This document shows, in pieces, positions 1-5,808 of a stretch of DNA of 5,808 nt. Location: NCBI GenBank assembly GCA_023436825.1, contig JAEZHS010000333.1:1-5808 (forward strand), written 5' to 3'. The first letter of the stretch is position 1. Each line of letters begins with the position of its first letter. The notes below the pieces were generated by a model, which did no database searches, was not told where the DNA came from, and saw nothing but the letters and a program-made list of their open reading frames with translations. The position numbers and the translations under genes were made by a program. The DNA comes from Pseudomonadota bacterium. GTDB lineage: Bacteria; Pseudomonadota; Alphaproteobacteria; Reyranellales; Reyranellaceae.

Positions 1-136
1 ATGATACCGCCCCGGTGTAAACCGGCGCGCTGGGTGGGACCTTTCCTGCAGCCTTGAAGGTCTTTCGCTTCGCTCGGGGTGACAGCTTTGACTCACCCAT
101 CAGCGACAGTCGGTACTAGCCGAACGAGACTCAAGA
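1..136. other. Intergenic leader before the first gene
   Basis: No gene of convincing length is present. An ATG at base 1 opens only an 18-codon frame ending at TGA 55-57, which resembles no known protein and could equally be part of something outside the window. A small perfect hairpin lies at 12-25 (five-base arms CCGGT/ACCGG, loop GTAA), with no T-run behind it. A weak hairpin at 110-123 (TCGG/CCGA arms) lies shortly before the first gene. Bases 62-84 contain a motif resembling dispersed intergenic repeats, listed separately. No clear -35/-10 pair was found, so the promoter of the downstream gene is not located. Confidence 0.6.
62..84. repeat. Possible dispersed intergenic repeat fragment
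   Basis: The stretch contains TTCGCTTCGCTCGGGGTGAC, which resembles the TTCGCT-CGCTC-GG-TGACA type of motif that recurs between genes in many GC-rich bacterial genomes. Only one copy is present in this window, so repetition cannot be shown here. The call rests on resemblance recalled from other genomes and is weak. Confidence 0.25.
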
Positions 137-1714
137 ATGTTTTCCGTCATCCTCTACGGCCGCAACGACAGCCACGGCTACAACCTACACAAGCGGGCGG
201 CGATCAGTTTCAACGCGCTCGCCGAGGTGATGTCCGACCCCGACGACGAGATTCTGTTCGTCGACTACAACACGCCGGACGATCATCCGACCTTCCCCGA
301 GGCGATCCACGACACGCTGACCGACAGGGCCAAGCAGGTCATGCGCATCCTGCGCATCCGTCCCGACCAGCACGTCCGGCATCGGCTGAAGACCCACCTG
401 GTGGCGCTCGAGGCGCAGTCGCGCAATGTGGCGCTCAGGCGGTCCAATCCGCGCAACCGCTGGATCCTCTATACCAACACCGACATGCTGCTGGTGCCGC
501 GCAACGAGAAGGAATCGCTGAGCGACATCCTGGGCGGCATTCCCGACGGCTTCTATCAGGTGCCGCGCTTCGAGATCCCCGAGATGCTGTGGGAGGCCGC
601 GTTCGACCGCCGCGATCCGGCCGGCAACCTCGCCAAGCTGCGTGACTGGTCGGTCCGCTTCCATCTGAACCAGGTCGTCCACAACTACATGCCGATGAAG
701 TACGACGCGCTGGGCGACTTCCAGGCGGCGTTGCGCGAAGACATGTTCGCCATCCACGGCTTCGACGAGGATATGATCCTGGGCTGGCACTGCGATTCGA
801 ACCTGGCAGCGCGGTTGGCGCTCTATCGCGGCCGGGTCGACACGCTGGTCGACAAGGTGTTCGGCTATCACTGCGACCATACCCGTGTCGCCGCCGCCAA
901 CAACAAGGGCCGCGCCACGCGGATGAACGACCAGGACCGCTTCATCTGGAACGTCGCCACGCCCTACGTGCCGGCGCAGGCCGAGACCTGGGGCTGGCCG
1001 GACACCGAGATCGAGGAACTCCGCCTCGACCGCGACACCGCCTACCAGCGCTACTCGACCGGCCTCGAAAAGGCGATCGAGCCCGCGACGATGCCGTTCG
1101 TCGAGACCAGCCTCGAATGGCAGCTCTACGACGACCTCACCTACGACCTGCCGCACACCCTGCCGTTCGTCTGCGACCAGGTGGTGACGTTTCCGCGCTC
1201 GACCGCCCTCATGATGGTCGCGACGCGGCCGGACTTCGTCAGCAGCTTCGCCAAGGCCTGGAAGGGCATGGGCTTCACCGGCCCGATCCTGATCCCCGAG
1301 GAGTGCGAGGGCCTGCCAGCGGATCTGCCGGGCGTCGAGCGCGCGCCGTTCGCCGACCAGCTCTCGTCGGCCGAGCTCTTCATCTTCGAGTTCGGTCTTG
1401 CGACCCAGACGGCCACGGAGCCCGTGCGGGCCGGCCGCCAGATCGGACCGATCGACAAGAAGCGGCTGAAGGTCGCCGAGCGGTTGTTCAAGCGCGCGGC
1501 AGCGACCGAAGCCGAGACGCGTCCGGAGGGCCGGCTCGTCCCGCGCCGCTTCATCGGCGTCAACGTGATCTACAACAAGTTCTGGGTGACCTTCACGAAC
1601 TACGTCGGCGCCAACATCAATCCCTTCTGCAGCCAGGTCCTGGCCGGGCTGCCGCGCGAGGACGAATCGCTCAAGGGAAAGGTACTGAAATTCCGGGCAC
1701 GCCACGCTTTGTGA
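137..1714 (+). CDS. Unrecognised GT-A-like glycosyltransferase family protein
   Basis: This is a 525-residue soluble protein that I cannot assign to a named family. It has no signal peptide or membrane segment, so it probably acts in the cytoplasm. The N-terminal half resembles a GT-A fold: an opening beta strand FSVILYGRND (2-11), a second strand ending in DEILFVDYN (37-45), then WILYTNTDMLLV (109-120), whose N-T-D (114-116) sits where GT-A enzymes carry the metal-binding DxD. Next comes GFDEDMILGWHCDSNLAARL (208-227), which has the shape of the acceptor-side GFDE...GW..xD..L..R motif of galactosyltransferase-like enzymes. YHCDHTR (244-250) could supply the late metal-binding histidine. Residues 320-525 form a second region with no motif I know. 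The ATG at 137 directly precedes the first strand; an in-frame stop at 89-91 and the lack of another good start support it, although the ribosome site is weak. The sugar donor and acceptor are unknown. Its last 14 codons and stop overlap the NUDIX gene on the other strand. Confidence 0.85.
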   Translation: MFSVILYGRNDSHGYNLHKRAAISFNALAEVMSDPDDEILFVDYNTPDDHPTFPEAIHDTLTDRAKQVMRILRIRPDQHVRHRLKTHLVALEAQSRNVALRRSNPRNRWILYTNTDMLLVPRNEKESLSDILGGIPDGFYQVPRFEIPEMLWEAAFDRRDPAGNLAKLRDWSVRFHLNQVVHNYMPMKYDALGDFQAALREDMFAIHGFDEDMILGWHCDSNLAARLALYRGRVDTLVDKVFGYHCDHTRVAAANNKGRATRMNDQDRFIWNVATPYVPAQAETWGWPDTEIEELRLDRDTAYQRYSTGLEKAIEPATMPFVETSLEWQLYDDLTYDLPHTLPFVCDQVVTFPRSTALMMVATRPDFVSSFAKAWKGMGFTGPILIPEECEGLPADLPGVERAPFADQLSSAELFIFEFGLATQTATEPVRAGRQIGPIDKKRLKVAERLFKRAAATEAETRPEGRLVPRRFIGVNVIYNKFWVTFTNYVGANINPFCSQVLAGLPREDESLKGKVLKFRARHAL

Positions 1715-2264
1715 GCCGGGTCTGCAGCCACCACAGGCCCGCCAGCTGAAGGGCAGGGAGCTCGATCGCTCCCGACTCGACCTTGCCGATGAACCGTGTG
1801 AACGGCAGCTCGTAGGCGTGGATGACCTCGCCTTCGTCCAGCGCCTGATCGCCCGTGCGCCGCGCATTCAGGGCCAGGAACGACCAGATGCGGTTGGTTT
1901 GCAGCGCGGGATAGACCGGTGCCGTGCCCAGCAAGTGCCAGTCGTCGCTGGCGTAGCCGGTCTCCTCCAAAAGTTCCCGCTGAATGGCCGCAAGGGGCTC
2001 CTCGCCGGCGTCGACCGTGCCGGCTGGGAATTCGGTGCGCACGCTGCCAACCGAATGCCGGTACTGGTCGACCAGCACGATGTTGAGATCGGCCGTGAGC
2101 GCGATCACGTCGACCCAGTCCGGATGCTCTATCACCGGGCAGGGCGGCAGTATCCGCCCGTCCGGCGATTGCACGACATCGTGGCGCAGGCGCAGCCAGC
2201 GGTCGTCAACGTCGTAGTTCGACCGCAACACCTTCCATGGCCGCCTCCGAGCGGAACCGGCCAT
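1671..2264 (-). CDS. NUDIX hydrolase, ADP-ribose pyrophosphatase-like
   Basis: The 197-residue protein has a complete NUDIX box at residues 82-104: G82, five residues, E88, seven residues, R96-E97, E100-E101 and G103. The last position is tyrosine (Y104) rather than the usual aliphatic residue. These glutamates bind the magnesium ions that cleave a nucleoside diphosphate linked to another moiety. The sequence before the box (VDQYRHSVGSVRTEFPAG) and the length match ADP-ribose/nucleotide-sugar pyrophosphatases of the NudF type (about 200 residues), but the substrate is inferred only. The gene begins 11 bases after the dehydrogenase stop, so it is probably co-transcribed and translationally coupled; no Shine-Dalgarno is seen before this ATG. 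A GTG at 2231, with GGAGG 12 bases upstream, is a possible shorter start, but it would remove W10, which looks like part of the fold. The open frame extends upstream to 2444, but only inside the dehydrogenase gene. The 3' end overlaps the plus-strand gene by 44 bases. Confidence 0.92.
   Translation of the reverse strand: MAGSARRRPWKVLRSNYDVDDRWLRLRHDVVQSPDGRILPPCPVIEHPDWVDVIALTADLNIVLVDQYRHSVGSVRTEFPAGTVDAGEEPLAAIQRELLEETGYASDDWHLLGTAPVYPALQTNRIWSFLALNARRTGDQALDEGEVIHAYELPFTRFIGKVESGAIELPALQLAGLWWLQTRLTKRGVPGISVPFP
1717..1741 (+). terminator. Terminator-like hairpin after the glycosyltransferase-like gene
   Basis: Eight base pairs (1717-1724 with 1734-1741, one G-T wobble) enclose a nine-base loop, beginning three bases after the TGA at 1712-1714. 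No T-run follows, so it is not a classical intrinsic terminator. It also lies inside the coding sequence of the NUDIX gene on the other strand, so it may be a chance product of GC-rich codons. Its position is right for limiting plus-strand read-through or protecting the mRNA end. Confidence 0.25.
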
Positions 2265-2275
2265 GGCAGGACGGC

Positions 2276-3613
2276 CTAGCGGCCTGAGCCGAGATAGAGG
2301 ACGTCGGCCACGTCGGCGAACTTGTCGGCCGGCAAGGTGCGCCACAGGTCGAGCACCGTGAGGCGCTGGCCGTTGCGCTTGCACCACGCCGGATCGATCT
2401 CCTTGTACTCGGGCCAGCCGGTGGCGACGATCAGCAGGTCGCACTCGCGCACCGCGCCCTCGATCGAGGAGGCTCCGACGACCTTGTCGCCCAGCACGCC
2501 GATCGCGGCGTCCTGCGCCAGCGGATCGTGCACCGACACGATGTAGCCCGCGTCGGCGAGCTTGGCCGCGAGCTTGACGCTATGGCTTTCCTCGACCACC
2601 GGCGTCTGCGGCTTGTAGCTGAGGCCGAGCAAGGCTATGCGCGTGCCGGCCTTGGCGAACTTGGCGACCAGGCTGCTCAGGCGATCGATCTGGTGGTTGT
2701 TGATGCGGTCGGTCGCCTCGGCCACGTCGGCGCGGGCGCCGATCTTGCGGGCGAGGGCCGCGAAGGCGACGTTGTCGCGTGGGAAGCAGGGGCCGCCATA
2801 GCCCATCGCACCCTTGAGGTACTTCGGCCCGATGCGGGTGTCGGCGCCCAGCGCCCTGGTCACGGCGTCGACGTCGGCGCCCGGCAGGCGGTCGCAGATG
2901 TCGGCCAGCATGTTGGCGTAGGAGATCTTGGTCGTGACGTAGGTGTTGACCGAGATCTTGGTGAGCTCGGCATTGACGAAGTTCATGCGCTGCACCGGCG
3001 GCTTCTTCTCGCACATCTGCAGGTAGATGGTCTGCAGCACGTCGCCGGCCTTGGTGTCGCTCTCGCCGATCAAAATCGAATCGGGGAACAGCATGTCTCG
3101 CACGACGCTGCCCAACGCGATGAATTCCGGGTTGTAGCAGAGGCCGAGATCGGGCCCGACCTTGCGGCCGGAGGCGGCTTCCAGCGCCGCCCTGATCTCG
3201 CCGCCGGTGCTGCCGGGCATCACCGTGCTGGTGATGTTCACCATGTGGTAGCCCTTCTTGTTGCGCAGCGCCTTGCCGAGGGACTCCATCGCCTGCAGCA
3301 CGAAGCGGTTGGAGAAGAAGCCGGTGCTGTCCGACGGGGTCGGCACGATCACGAAGGTCGCATCGCTCTTCTGGATGGCCTCGTTGGGATCCATCGTGGC
3401 CGAGAGCCGCTGCCTGTTGGCGGCGATGAGCTCGTTGAGCTGCGGCTCGACGATCGGCATCTTGCCGGCGTTCAGTGAATCGACGAGCACCTTGCTGACG
3501 TCGTGGCCGATGACGGTGAAGCCGCGGCTGGCGAGGACCGCGGCGAGCGGCGCTCCGAGCTTGCCGAGGCCGACGACCGACACGCGAGGGAGAGTTGCTG
3601 AAGTCATTTCCAT
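2276..3613 (-). CDS. Nucleotide-sugar dehydrogenase (UDP-glucose/GDP-mannose dehydrogenase family)
   Basis: The 445-residue cytoplasmic enzyme should oxidise a nucleotide sugar to its uronic acid in two NAD-dependent steps, supplying a precursor for surface polysaccharide. Visible motifs, numbered from the ATG at 3613, are: NAD-binding GLGKLG (15-20); STVMPGSTG (129-137); NPEF (161-164), which contains the catalytic glutamate; ELTKISVN (216-223) with catalytic K219 and N223; GYGGPCFPRD (271-280) with catalytic C276 and D280; and the C-terminal UDP-binding domain starting LGLSYKP (329-335). The K-N and C-D spacings match known UGDHs. Unusual points: the usual LREG/LAEG after NPEF reads IALG, and the usual DDxRES reads PVVEES, so two normally conserved substrate-site charges are absent. 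This suggests a distinct subfamily, and the sugar cannot be named. ATG 3607 is an equally possible start. The frame stays open up to 3823, but that extension precedes the Rossmann fold, has no recognisable content and runs into pepA. The NUDIX gene follows 11 bases downstream, probably as an operon. Confidence 0.93.
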   Translation of the reverse strand: MEMTSATLPRVSVVGLGKLGAPLAAVLASRGFTVIGHDVSKVLVDSLNAGKMPIVEPQLNELIAANRQRLSATMDPNEAIQKSDATFVIVPTPSDSTGFFSNRFVLQAMESLGKALRNKKGYHMVNITSTVMPGSTGGEIRAALEAASGRKVGPDLGLCYNPEFIALGSVVRDMLFPDSILIGESDTKAGDVLQTIYLQMCEKKPPVQRMNFVNAELTKISVNTYVTTKISYANMLADICDRLPGADVDAVTRALGADTRIGPKYLKGAMGYGGPCFPRDNVAFAALARKIGARADVAEATDRINNHQIDRLSSLVAKFAKAGTRIALLGLSYKPQTPVVEESHSVKLAAKLADAGYIVSVHDPLAQDAAIGVLGDKVVGASSIEGAVRECDLLIVATGWPEYKEIDPAWCKRNGQRLTVLDLWRTLPADKFADVADVLYLGSGR

Positions 3614-3752
3614 GTCCGTTTTGGGGGCCGGTACTGATACTGTCGGCGCGCGCAGGACGCCACCCCGAATTTGCAGCGATTTCGAACGGATTCGCTGCTT
3701 GCGCTGCCCCGCCGCAGGGGCGAAAAATCGCCCTTCATAAGCGAGGAACCGA
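3614..3752. promoter_or_regulatory. Divergent intergenic region between the dehydrogenase and pepA genes
   Basis: These 139 bases lie between two start codons that point away from each other, so promoters for both the dehydrogenase-NUDIX pair and pepA-holC must lie here or inside the flanking genes. I found no convincing -35/-10 pair on either strand. Visible elements are the pepA Shine-Dalgarno GAGGA at 3743-3747, five bases before ATG 3753, and two overlapping hairpins at 3706-3733, listed separately. No clear operator repeat was seen. Confidence 0.5.
3706..3733 (+). promoter_or_regulatory. Two mutually exclusive hairpins in the pepA leader
   Basis: Hairpin A pairs GCCCC 3706-3710 with GGGGC 3717-3721 around a six-base loop. 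Hairpin B pairs GGGCGA 3718-3723 with TCGCCC 3728-3733 around a loop of four A residues. They share 3718-3721, so only one can form at a time. Hairpin B ends ten bases before the GAGGA ribosome site (3743-3747). Only two T residues follow B, so it is not a classical terminator. If the pepA transcript starts upstream of 3706, this could act as a switch, or it could simply be stable GC-rich leader. No ligand or leader peptide is evident. Confidence 0.3.
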
Positions 3753-5246
3753 ATGAAAGTGGAATTTTCGGCCTTTCCGAAGGCCCTCTCGGGCAATGTC
3801 GCGGCCTTCGTGGCGGCCGACAAGCAACTCCTGGTAAGTGCTCAATCGATCGACAAGGACGTCGGCGGGACCGTCGCGCGGGCAATCGACGCCAGCCGCT
3901 TCACCGGCGCCAAGGGCCAGTCGCTGACGGTCCTGGGCCAGGCTGGCGACATCGCACGCCTCACCTTGCTGGGCGTCGGCAAGAACCGCGAACTCGATGC
4001 TCGTGGCGCCGAGGCATTGGGCGGCATCCTCGCGGCCGAGGCCAATGCGGCAGGCCAGAAGGCCGTGAGCGTCGCGGTCGATGCGGTGAAGGGCAGCAGG
4101 CTCACGCCCGCCCAGATTGCGGCCCGCATCGCGCTCGGCGCCCGGCTGCGCAACTACCGCTTCGACAAGTACAAGACCAAGGACAAGCCCGAGCAGAAGA
4201 ACTCGCTCGAGGAGATTACCCTTTACGTCGCCGGCCCTGCCGAGGCGCGCCGTGCCTGGGAGCGGCTCGAGCCCACCGTCGACGCCGTGTTCTTCACTCG
4301 CGATCTGGTGAGCGAACCCGCCAACGTCCTCTATCCGGCGGAGTTCGCCCGCCGCGCTCGCGAGCTCACCAAGCTCGGCGTCAAGATCGAGATCCTGGGC
4401 GAGGCCGAGATGAAGAAGCTCGGCATGCACGTGCTGCTGGGCGTCGGTCAGGGCAGCGAGCGCGAATCGCAGCTCCTGGTGATGCGCTGGATGAACGGGC
4501 CCAAGTCGCAGAAGCCGGTCGCGCTGATCGGCAAGGGCGTGTGCTTCGATACCGGCGGCATCTCGCTGAAGCCCGCCGGCGGCATGGAGGACATGAAGTG
4601 GGACATGGGCGGCGCCGGTGCCGTCACCGGCGCCATGCGCCTGCTGGCCGGGCGCAAGGCGCGCGCCAACGTCGTCGGCGTCTGCGCCCTGGTCGAGAAC
4701 ATGCCGGGCGGCAACGCCCAACGGCCGGGCGACGTGGTCAAGAGCATGTCGGGCCAGACCGTCGAGGTGATCAACACCGACGCCGAAGGCCGGCTGATCC
4801 TGTGTGACGCCATGTGGTACGCTCAGGAGAAGTTCAAGCCGCAGGCCATGGTCGAGCTGTCGACCTTGACCGGCGCGATCATCGTTGCGCTGGGTCACGA
4901 GCGCGCCGGTCTGTTCAGCAACAACACCCAGCTCTCCAACAAGCTGCGCGCCGCCGGCGCCGGCATCGGCGAGAAGCTGTGGCGTCTGCCGCTCGGCTCG
5001 AGGTACGACAAGATGATCGATTCCGAGATCGCCGATATGCGCAACGTCACCAACAGCCGTGACGCCAGCTCGATCACGGCAGCGCAGTTCCTGCAGCGCT
5101 TCGTGCAGGAGGGGGTGGCCTGGGCGCATCTCGACATCGCGGGCGTCGCCTGGTCGAGCAAGGGCGACAGCACGACGCCGAAGGGCGCCACCGCCTACGG
5201 CGTCCGCCTGCTCGATGCCTGGATCGCCGAGAACTACGAGAAGTGA
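3753..5246 (+). CDS. pepA: Leucyl aminopeptidase (cytosol aminopeptidase, M17)
   Basis: The 497-residue protein removes N-terminal residues, preferring leucine, from peptides in the cytoplasm. It normally forms a hexamer with two metal ions per active site. The N-terminal domain (about 1-165) is variable, as usual in M17, and the catalytic domain follows. All expected residues are present with the spacing of E. coli PepA: metal ligands K261, D266, D284, D343 and E345, and catalytic K273 and R347. The family signature NTDAEGRL is at 341-348. Length is normal (about 500 residues). The start at ATG 3753 has a good ribosome site, GAGGA at 3743-3747, five bases upstream. holC follows after a 20-base gap, an arrangement found in many alphaproteobacteria. 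E. coli PepA also binds DNA in transcription control and Xer recombination; nothing here shows that this homologue does so. The dehydrogenase gene points away from it upstream. Confidence 0.98.
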   Translation: MKVEFSAFPKALSGNVAAFVAADKQLLVSAQSIDKDVGGTVARAIDASRFTGAKGQSLTVLGQAGDIARLTLLGVGKNRELDARGAEALGGILAAEANAAGQKAVSVAVDAVKGSRLTPAQIAARIALGARLRNYRFDKYKTKDKPEQKNSLEEITLYVAGPAEARRAWERLEPTVDAVFFTRDLVSEPANVLYPAEFARRARELTKLGVKIEILGEAEMKKLGMHVLLGVGQGSERESQLLVMRWMNGPKSQKPVALIGKGVCFDTGGISLKPAGGMEDMKWDMGGAGAVTGAMRLLAGRKARANVVGVCALVENMPGGNAQRPGDVVKSMSGQTVEVINTDAEGRLILCDAMWYAQEKFKPQAMVELSTLTGAIIVALGHERAGLFSNNTQLSNKLRAAGAGIGEKLWRLPLGSRYDKMIDSEIADMRNVTNSRDASSITAAQFLQRFVQEGVAWAHLDIAGVAWSSKGDSTTPKGATAYGVRLLDAWIAENYEK

Positions 5247-5266
5247 TTGCCTCGGGGAGTTGACGG

Positions 5267-5719
5267 ATGGCGACCGAGGTCAACTTCTATCACCTGACCC
5301 GTGCGTCGCTCGAAGACGCCTTGCCCCGCCTGCTGGCCAAGACCCTGCAGGCGGGCGAAAGGGCGGTGGTGATGCTGGGCTCACCCGAGCGCGTCGATGC
5401 GCTCAATACCTACCTCTGGACCTACGATCCCAACGGCTTTCTCCCGCACGGCGCCGCCAAGGACGGCGAGGCCGATCGCCAGCCGATCTGGCTGACGCAC
5501 CTCGACGAGAATCCCAACGGTGCTGCGTTCCTGTTCATGGCCGACCGCGCACGCTCGCAGAAGGTCGGCGACTACAAGCGCTGCTTCGAGCTGTTCGACG
5601 GCCGCGACGATACCGCCGTCGCGGAGTCGCGCGAACGCTGGAAGGCGTACAAGGCGGCGGGACACACGGTGGTCTACTGGCAGCAGACTCCCAGCGGCGG
5701 CTGGGAGAAGAAGGCTTAG
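5267..5719 (+). CDS. holC: DNA polymerase III subunit chi
   Basis: The 150-residue protein is the chi subunit of the polymerase III clamp-loader assembly. In E. coli, chi pairs with psi and links the holoenzyme to single-strand binding protein on the lagging strand. Recognisable family stretches are VNFYHLTR (5-12), LWTYDPNGFLPHG (50-62), QPIWL (72-76), AAFLFMAD (86-93), CFELFDG (106-112), RWKAYKAAGH (124-133) and the C-terminal YWQQTPSGGWEKKA (137-150). Length is normal for alphaproteobacterial chi (about 150). The start at ATG 5267 is supported by GGGGAG at 5254-5259, seven bases upstream. It lies 20 bases after the pepA stop and is probably co-transcribed with it. A psi gene is not visible in the window. 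REP-like hairpins follow its TAG stop, and no classical terminator with a T-run was found. Confidence 0.97.
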   Translation: MATEVNFYHLTRASLEDALPRLLAKTLQAGERAVVMLGSPERVDALNTYLWTYDPNGFLPHGAAKDGEADRQPIWLTHLDENPNGAAFLFMADRARSQKVGDYKRCFELFDGRDDTAVAESRERWKAYKAAGHTVVYWQQTPSGGWEKKA

Positions 5720-5724
5720 TCTTG

Positions 5725-5754
5725 CCGGACCGCGGGCCTCCAGGTCCGCCTCAT
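5725..5754. repeat. REP-like hairpin unit, copy 1
   Basis: The unit opens with CCGGACCGCG (5725-5734) and closes with CTCAT (5750-5754). Inside it, GCGGGCC 5732-5738 pairs with GGTCCGC 5743-5749 around the loop TCCA, giving seven pairs with one G-T wobble. An alternative pairing of GGACC 5727-5731 with GGTCC 5743-5747 is possible. The unit starts five bases after the holC stop and may shield the 3' end of the pepA-holC mRNA. There is no following T-run. Confidence 0.55.
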
Positions 5755-5759
5755 ATCTT

Positions 5760-5787
5760 CCGGACCGCGCGCATCTCGCGCGCTCAT
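5760..5787. repeat. REP-like hairpin unit, copy 2
   Basis: This unit starts with the same ten bases, CCGGACCGCG (5760-5769), and ends with the same CTCAT (5783-5787) as the preceding unit, five bases away, but the middle differs. GCGCGC 5767-5772 pairs with GCGCGC 5778-5783 around the loop ATCTC (six perfect pairs). The shared ends and changed but still self-complementary middle suggest a repeat family kept as a structure rather than a fixed sequence. The following bases 5788-5808 run to the window edge without a recognisable gene. Confidence 0.55.
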
Positions 5788-5808
5788 GGTCATGATGCGC
5801 GTGAGACG

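Noticed and set aside
79..645. A plus-strand frame overlapping the start of the glycosyltransferase-like gene
   Set aside because: It is extremely rich in R, P, A and Q with no motifs, whereas the frame starting at 137 carries clear conserved stretches.
185..1867. A 560-codon minus-strand open frame covering most of the glycosyltransferase-like gene
   Set aside because: Its translation is low-complexity, rich in R, V, E, H and D, with no motifs. It is antisense to a gene with recognisable motifs and is explained by GC-rich codon structure.
2265..2444. A 60-residue N-terminal extension of the NUDIX protein
   Set aside because: It is arginine-rich, lies entirely inside the dehydrogenase gene in another frame and has no counterpart in proteins of this type.
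2528..3478. A 316-codon plus-strand open frame across the dehydrogenase gene
   Set aside because: It is antisense to the dehydrogenase motifs, with a biased composition and no recognisable domain.
3614..3823. A 70-residue N-terminal extension of the dehydrogenase
   Set aside because: It precedes the normal Rossmann-fold start, has no recognisable content and would overlap the pepA start. ATG 3613 or 3607 gives the family's normal length.
3671..4807. A 378-codon plus-strand open frame overlapping the start of pepA in another frame
   Set aside because: It is dominated by arginine, glycine and proline, typical of the wrong frame in GC-rich DNA. pepA has the ribosome site and conserved sequence.
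3735..5129. A 464-codon minus-strand open frame across pepA
   Set aside because: It is antisense to a complete M17 aminopeptidase with all active-site residues, and its translation is motif-free and rich in L, A, G, D and H.
5520..5795. A 91-codon plus-strand frame over the end of holC and the REP-like units
   Set aside because: It is a shadow frame of holC with an Arg/Ser/Ala-rich composition that runs through the hairpins; no ribosome site or domain was seen.

Overview
The window is high-GC DNA whose gene content looks alphaproteobacterial. The strongest pointer is a leucyl aminopeptidase gene (pepA) followed 20 bases later by the gene for the DNA polymerase III chi subunit (holC), a pairing known from many alphaproteobacterial chromosomes. 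Codon use is GC-rich throughout, and no gene stands out as recently acquired. The genus cannot be fixed from this sequence. No rRNA, tRNA, CRISPR array, insertion sequence or phage gene was found.

Layout: bases 1-136 are non-coding or hold the edge of something outside the window, including a short motif that resembles a dispersed intergenic repeat. Bases 137-1714 (+) encode a 525-residue protein that I do not recognise by name. Its N-terminal half reads like a GT-A-fold glycosyltransferase. It meets tail to tail, with a 44-base overlap, a minus-strand pair: a nucleotide-sugar dehydrogenase of an atypical subfamily (3613 to 2276) and, 11 bases after its stop, a NUDIX hydrolase (2264 to 1671). 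A 139-base divergent intergenic region (3614-3752) separates this pair from pepA (3753-5246, +) and holC (5267-5719, +). The end of the window (5720-5808) carries two REP-like hairpin units.

Function: three neighbouring genes (glycosyltransferase-like, nucleotide-sugar dehydrogenase, NUDIX hydrolase) suggest nucleotide-sugar and surface-glycan metabolism. Only the dehydrogenase and NUDIX genes are arranged as an operon. pepA and holC form a separate housekeeping unit for peptide turnover and replication clamp-loader function. Most of the window is ordinary chromosome. The parts most worth a second look are the unrecognised glycosyltransferase-like protein, the non-canonical substrate-site residues of the dehydrogenase, the tail-to-tail coding overlap, the alternative hairpins in the pepA leader and the paired REP-like units.
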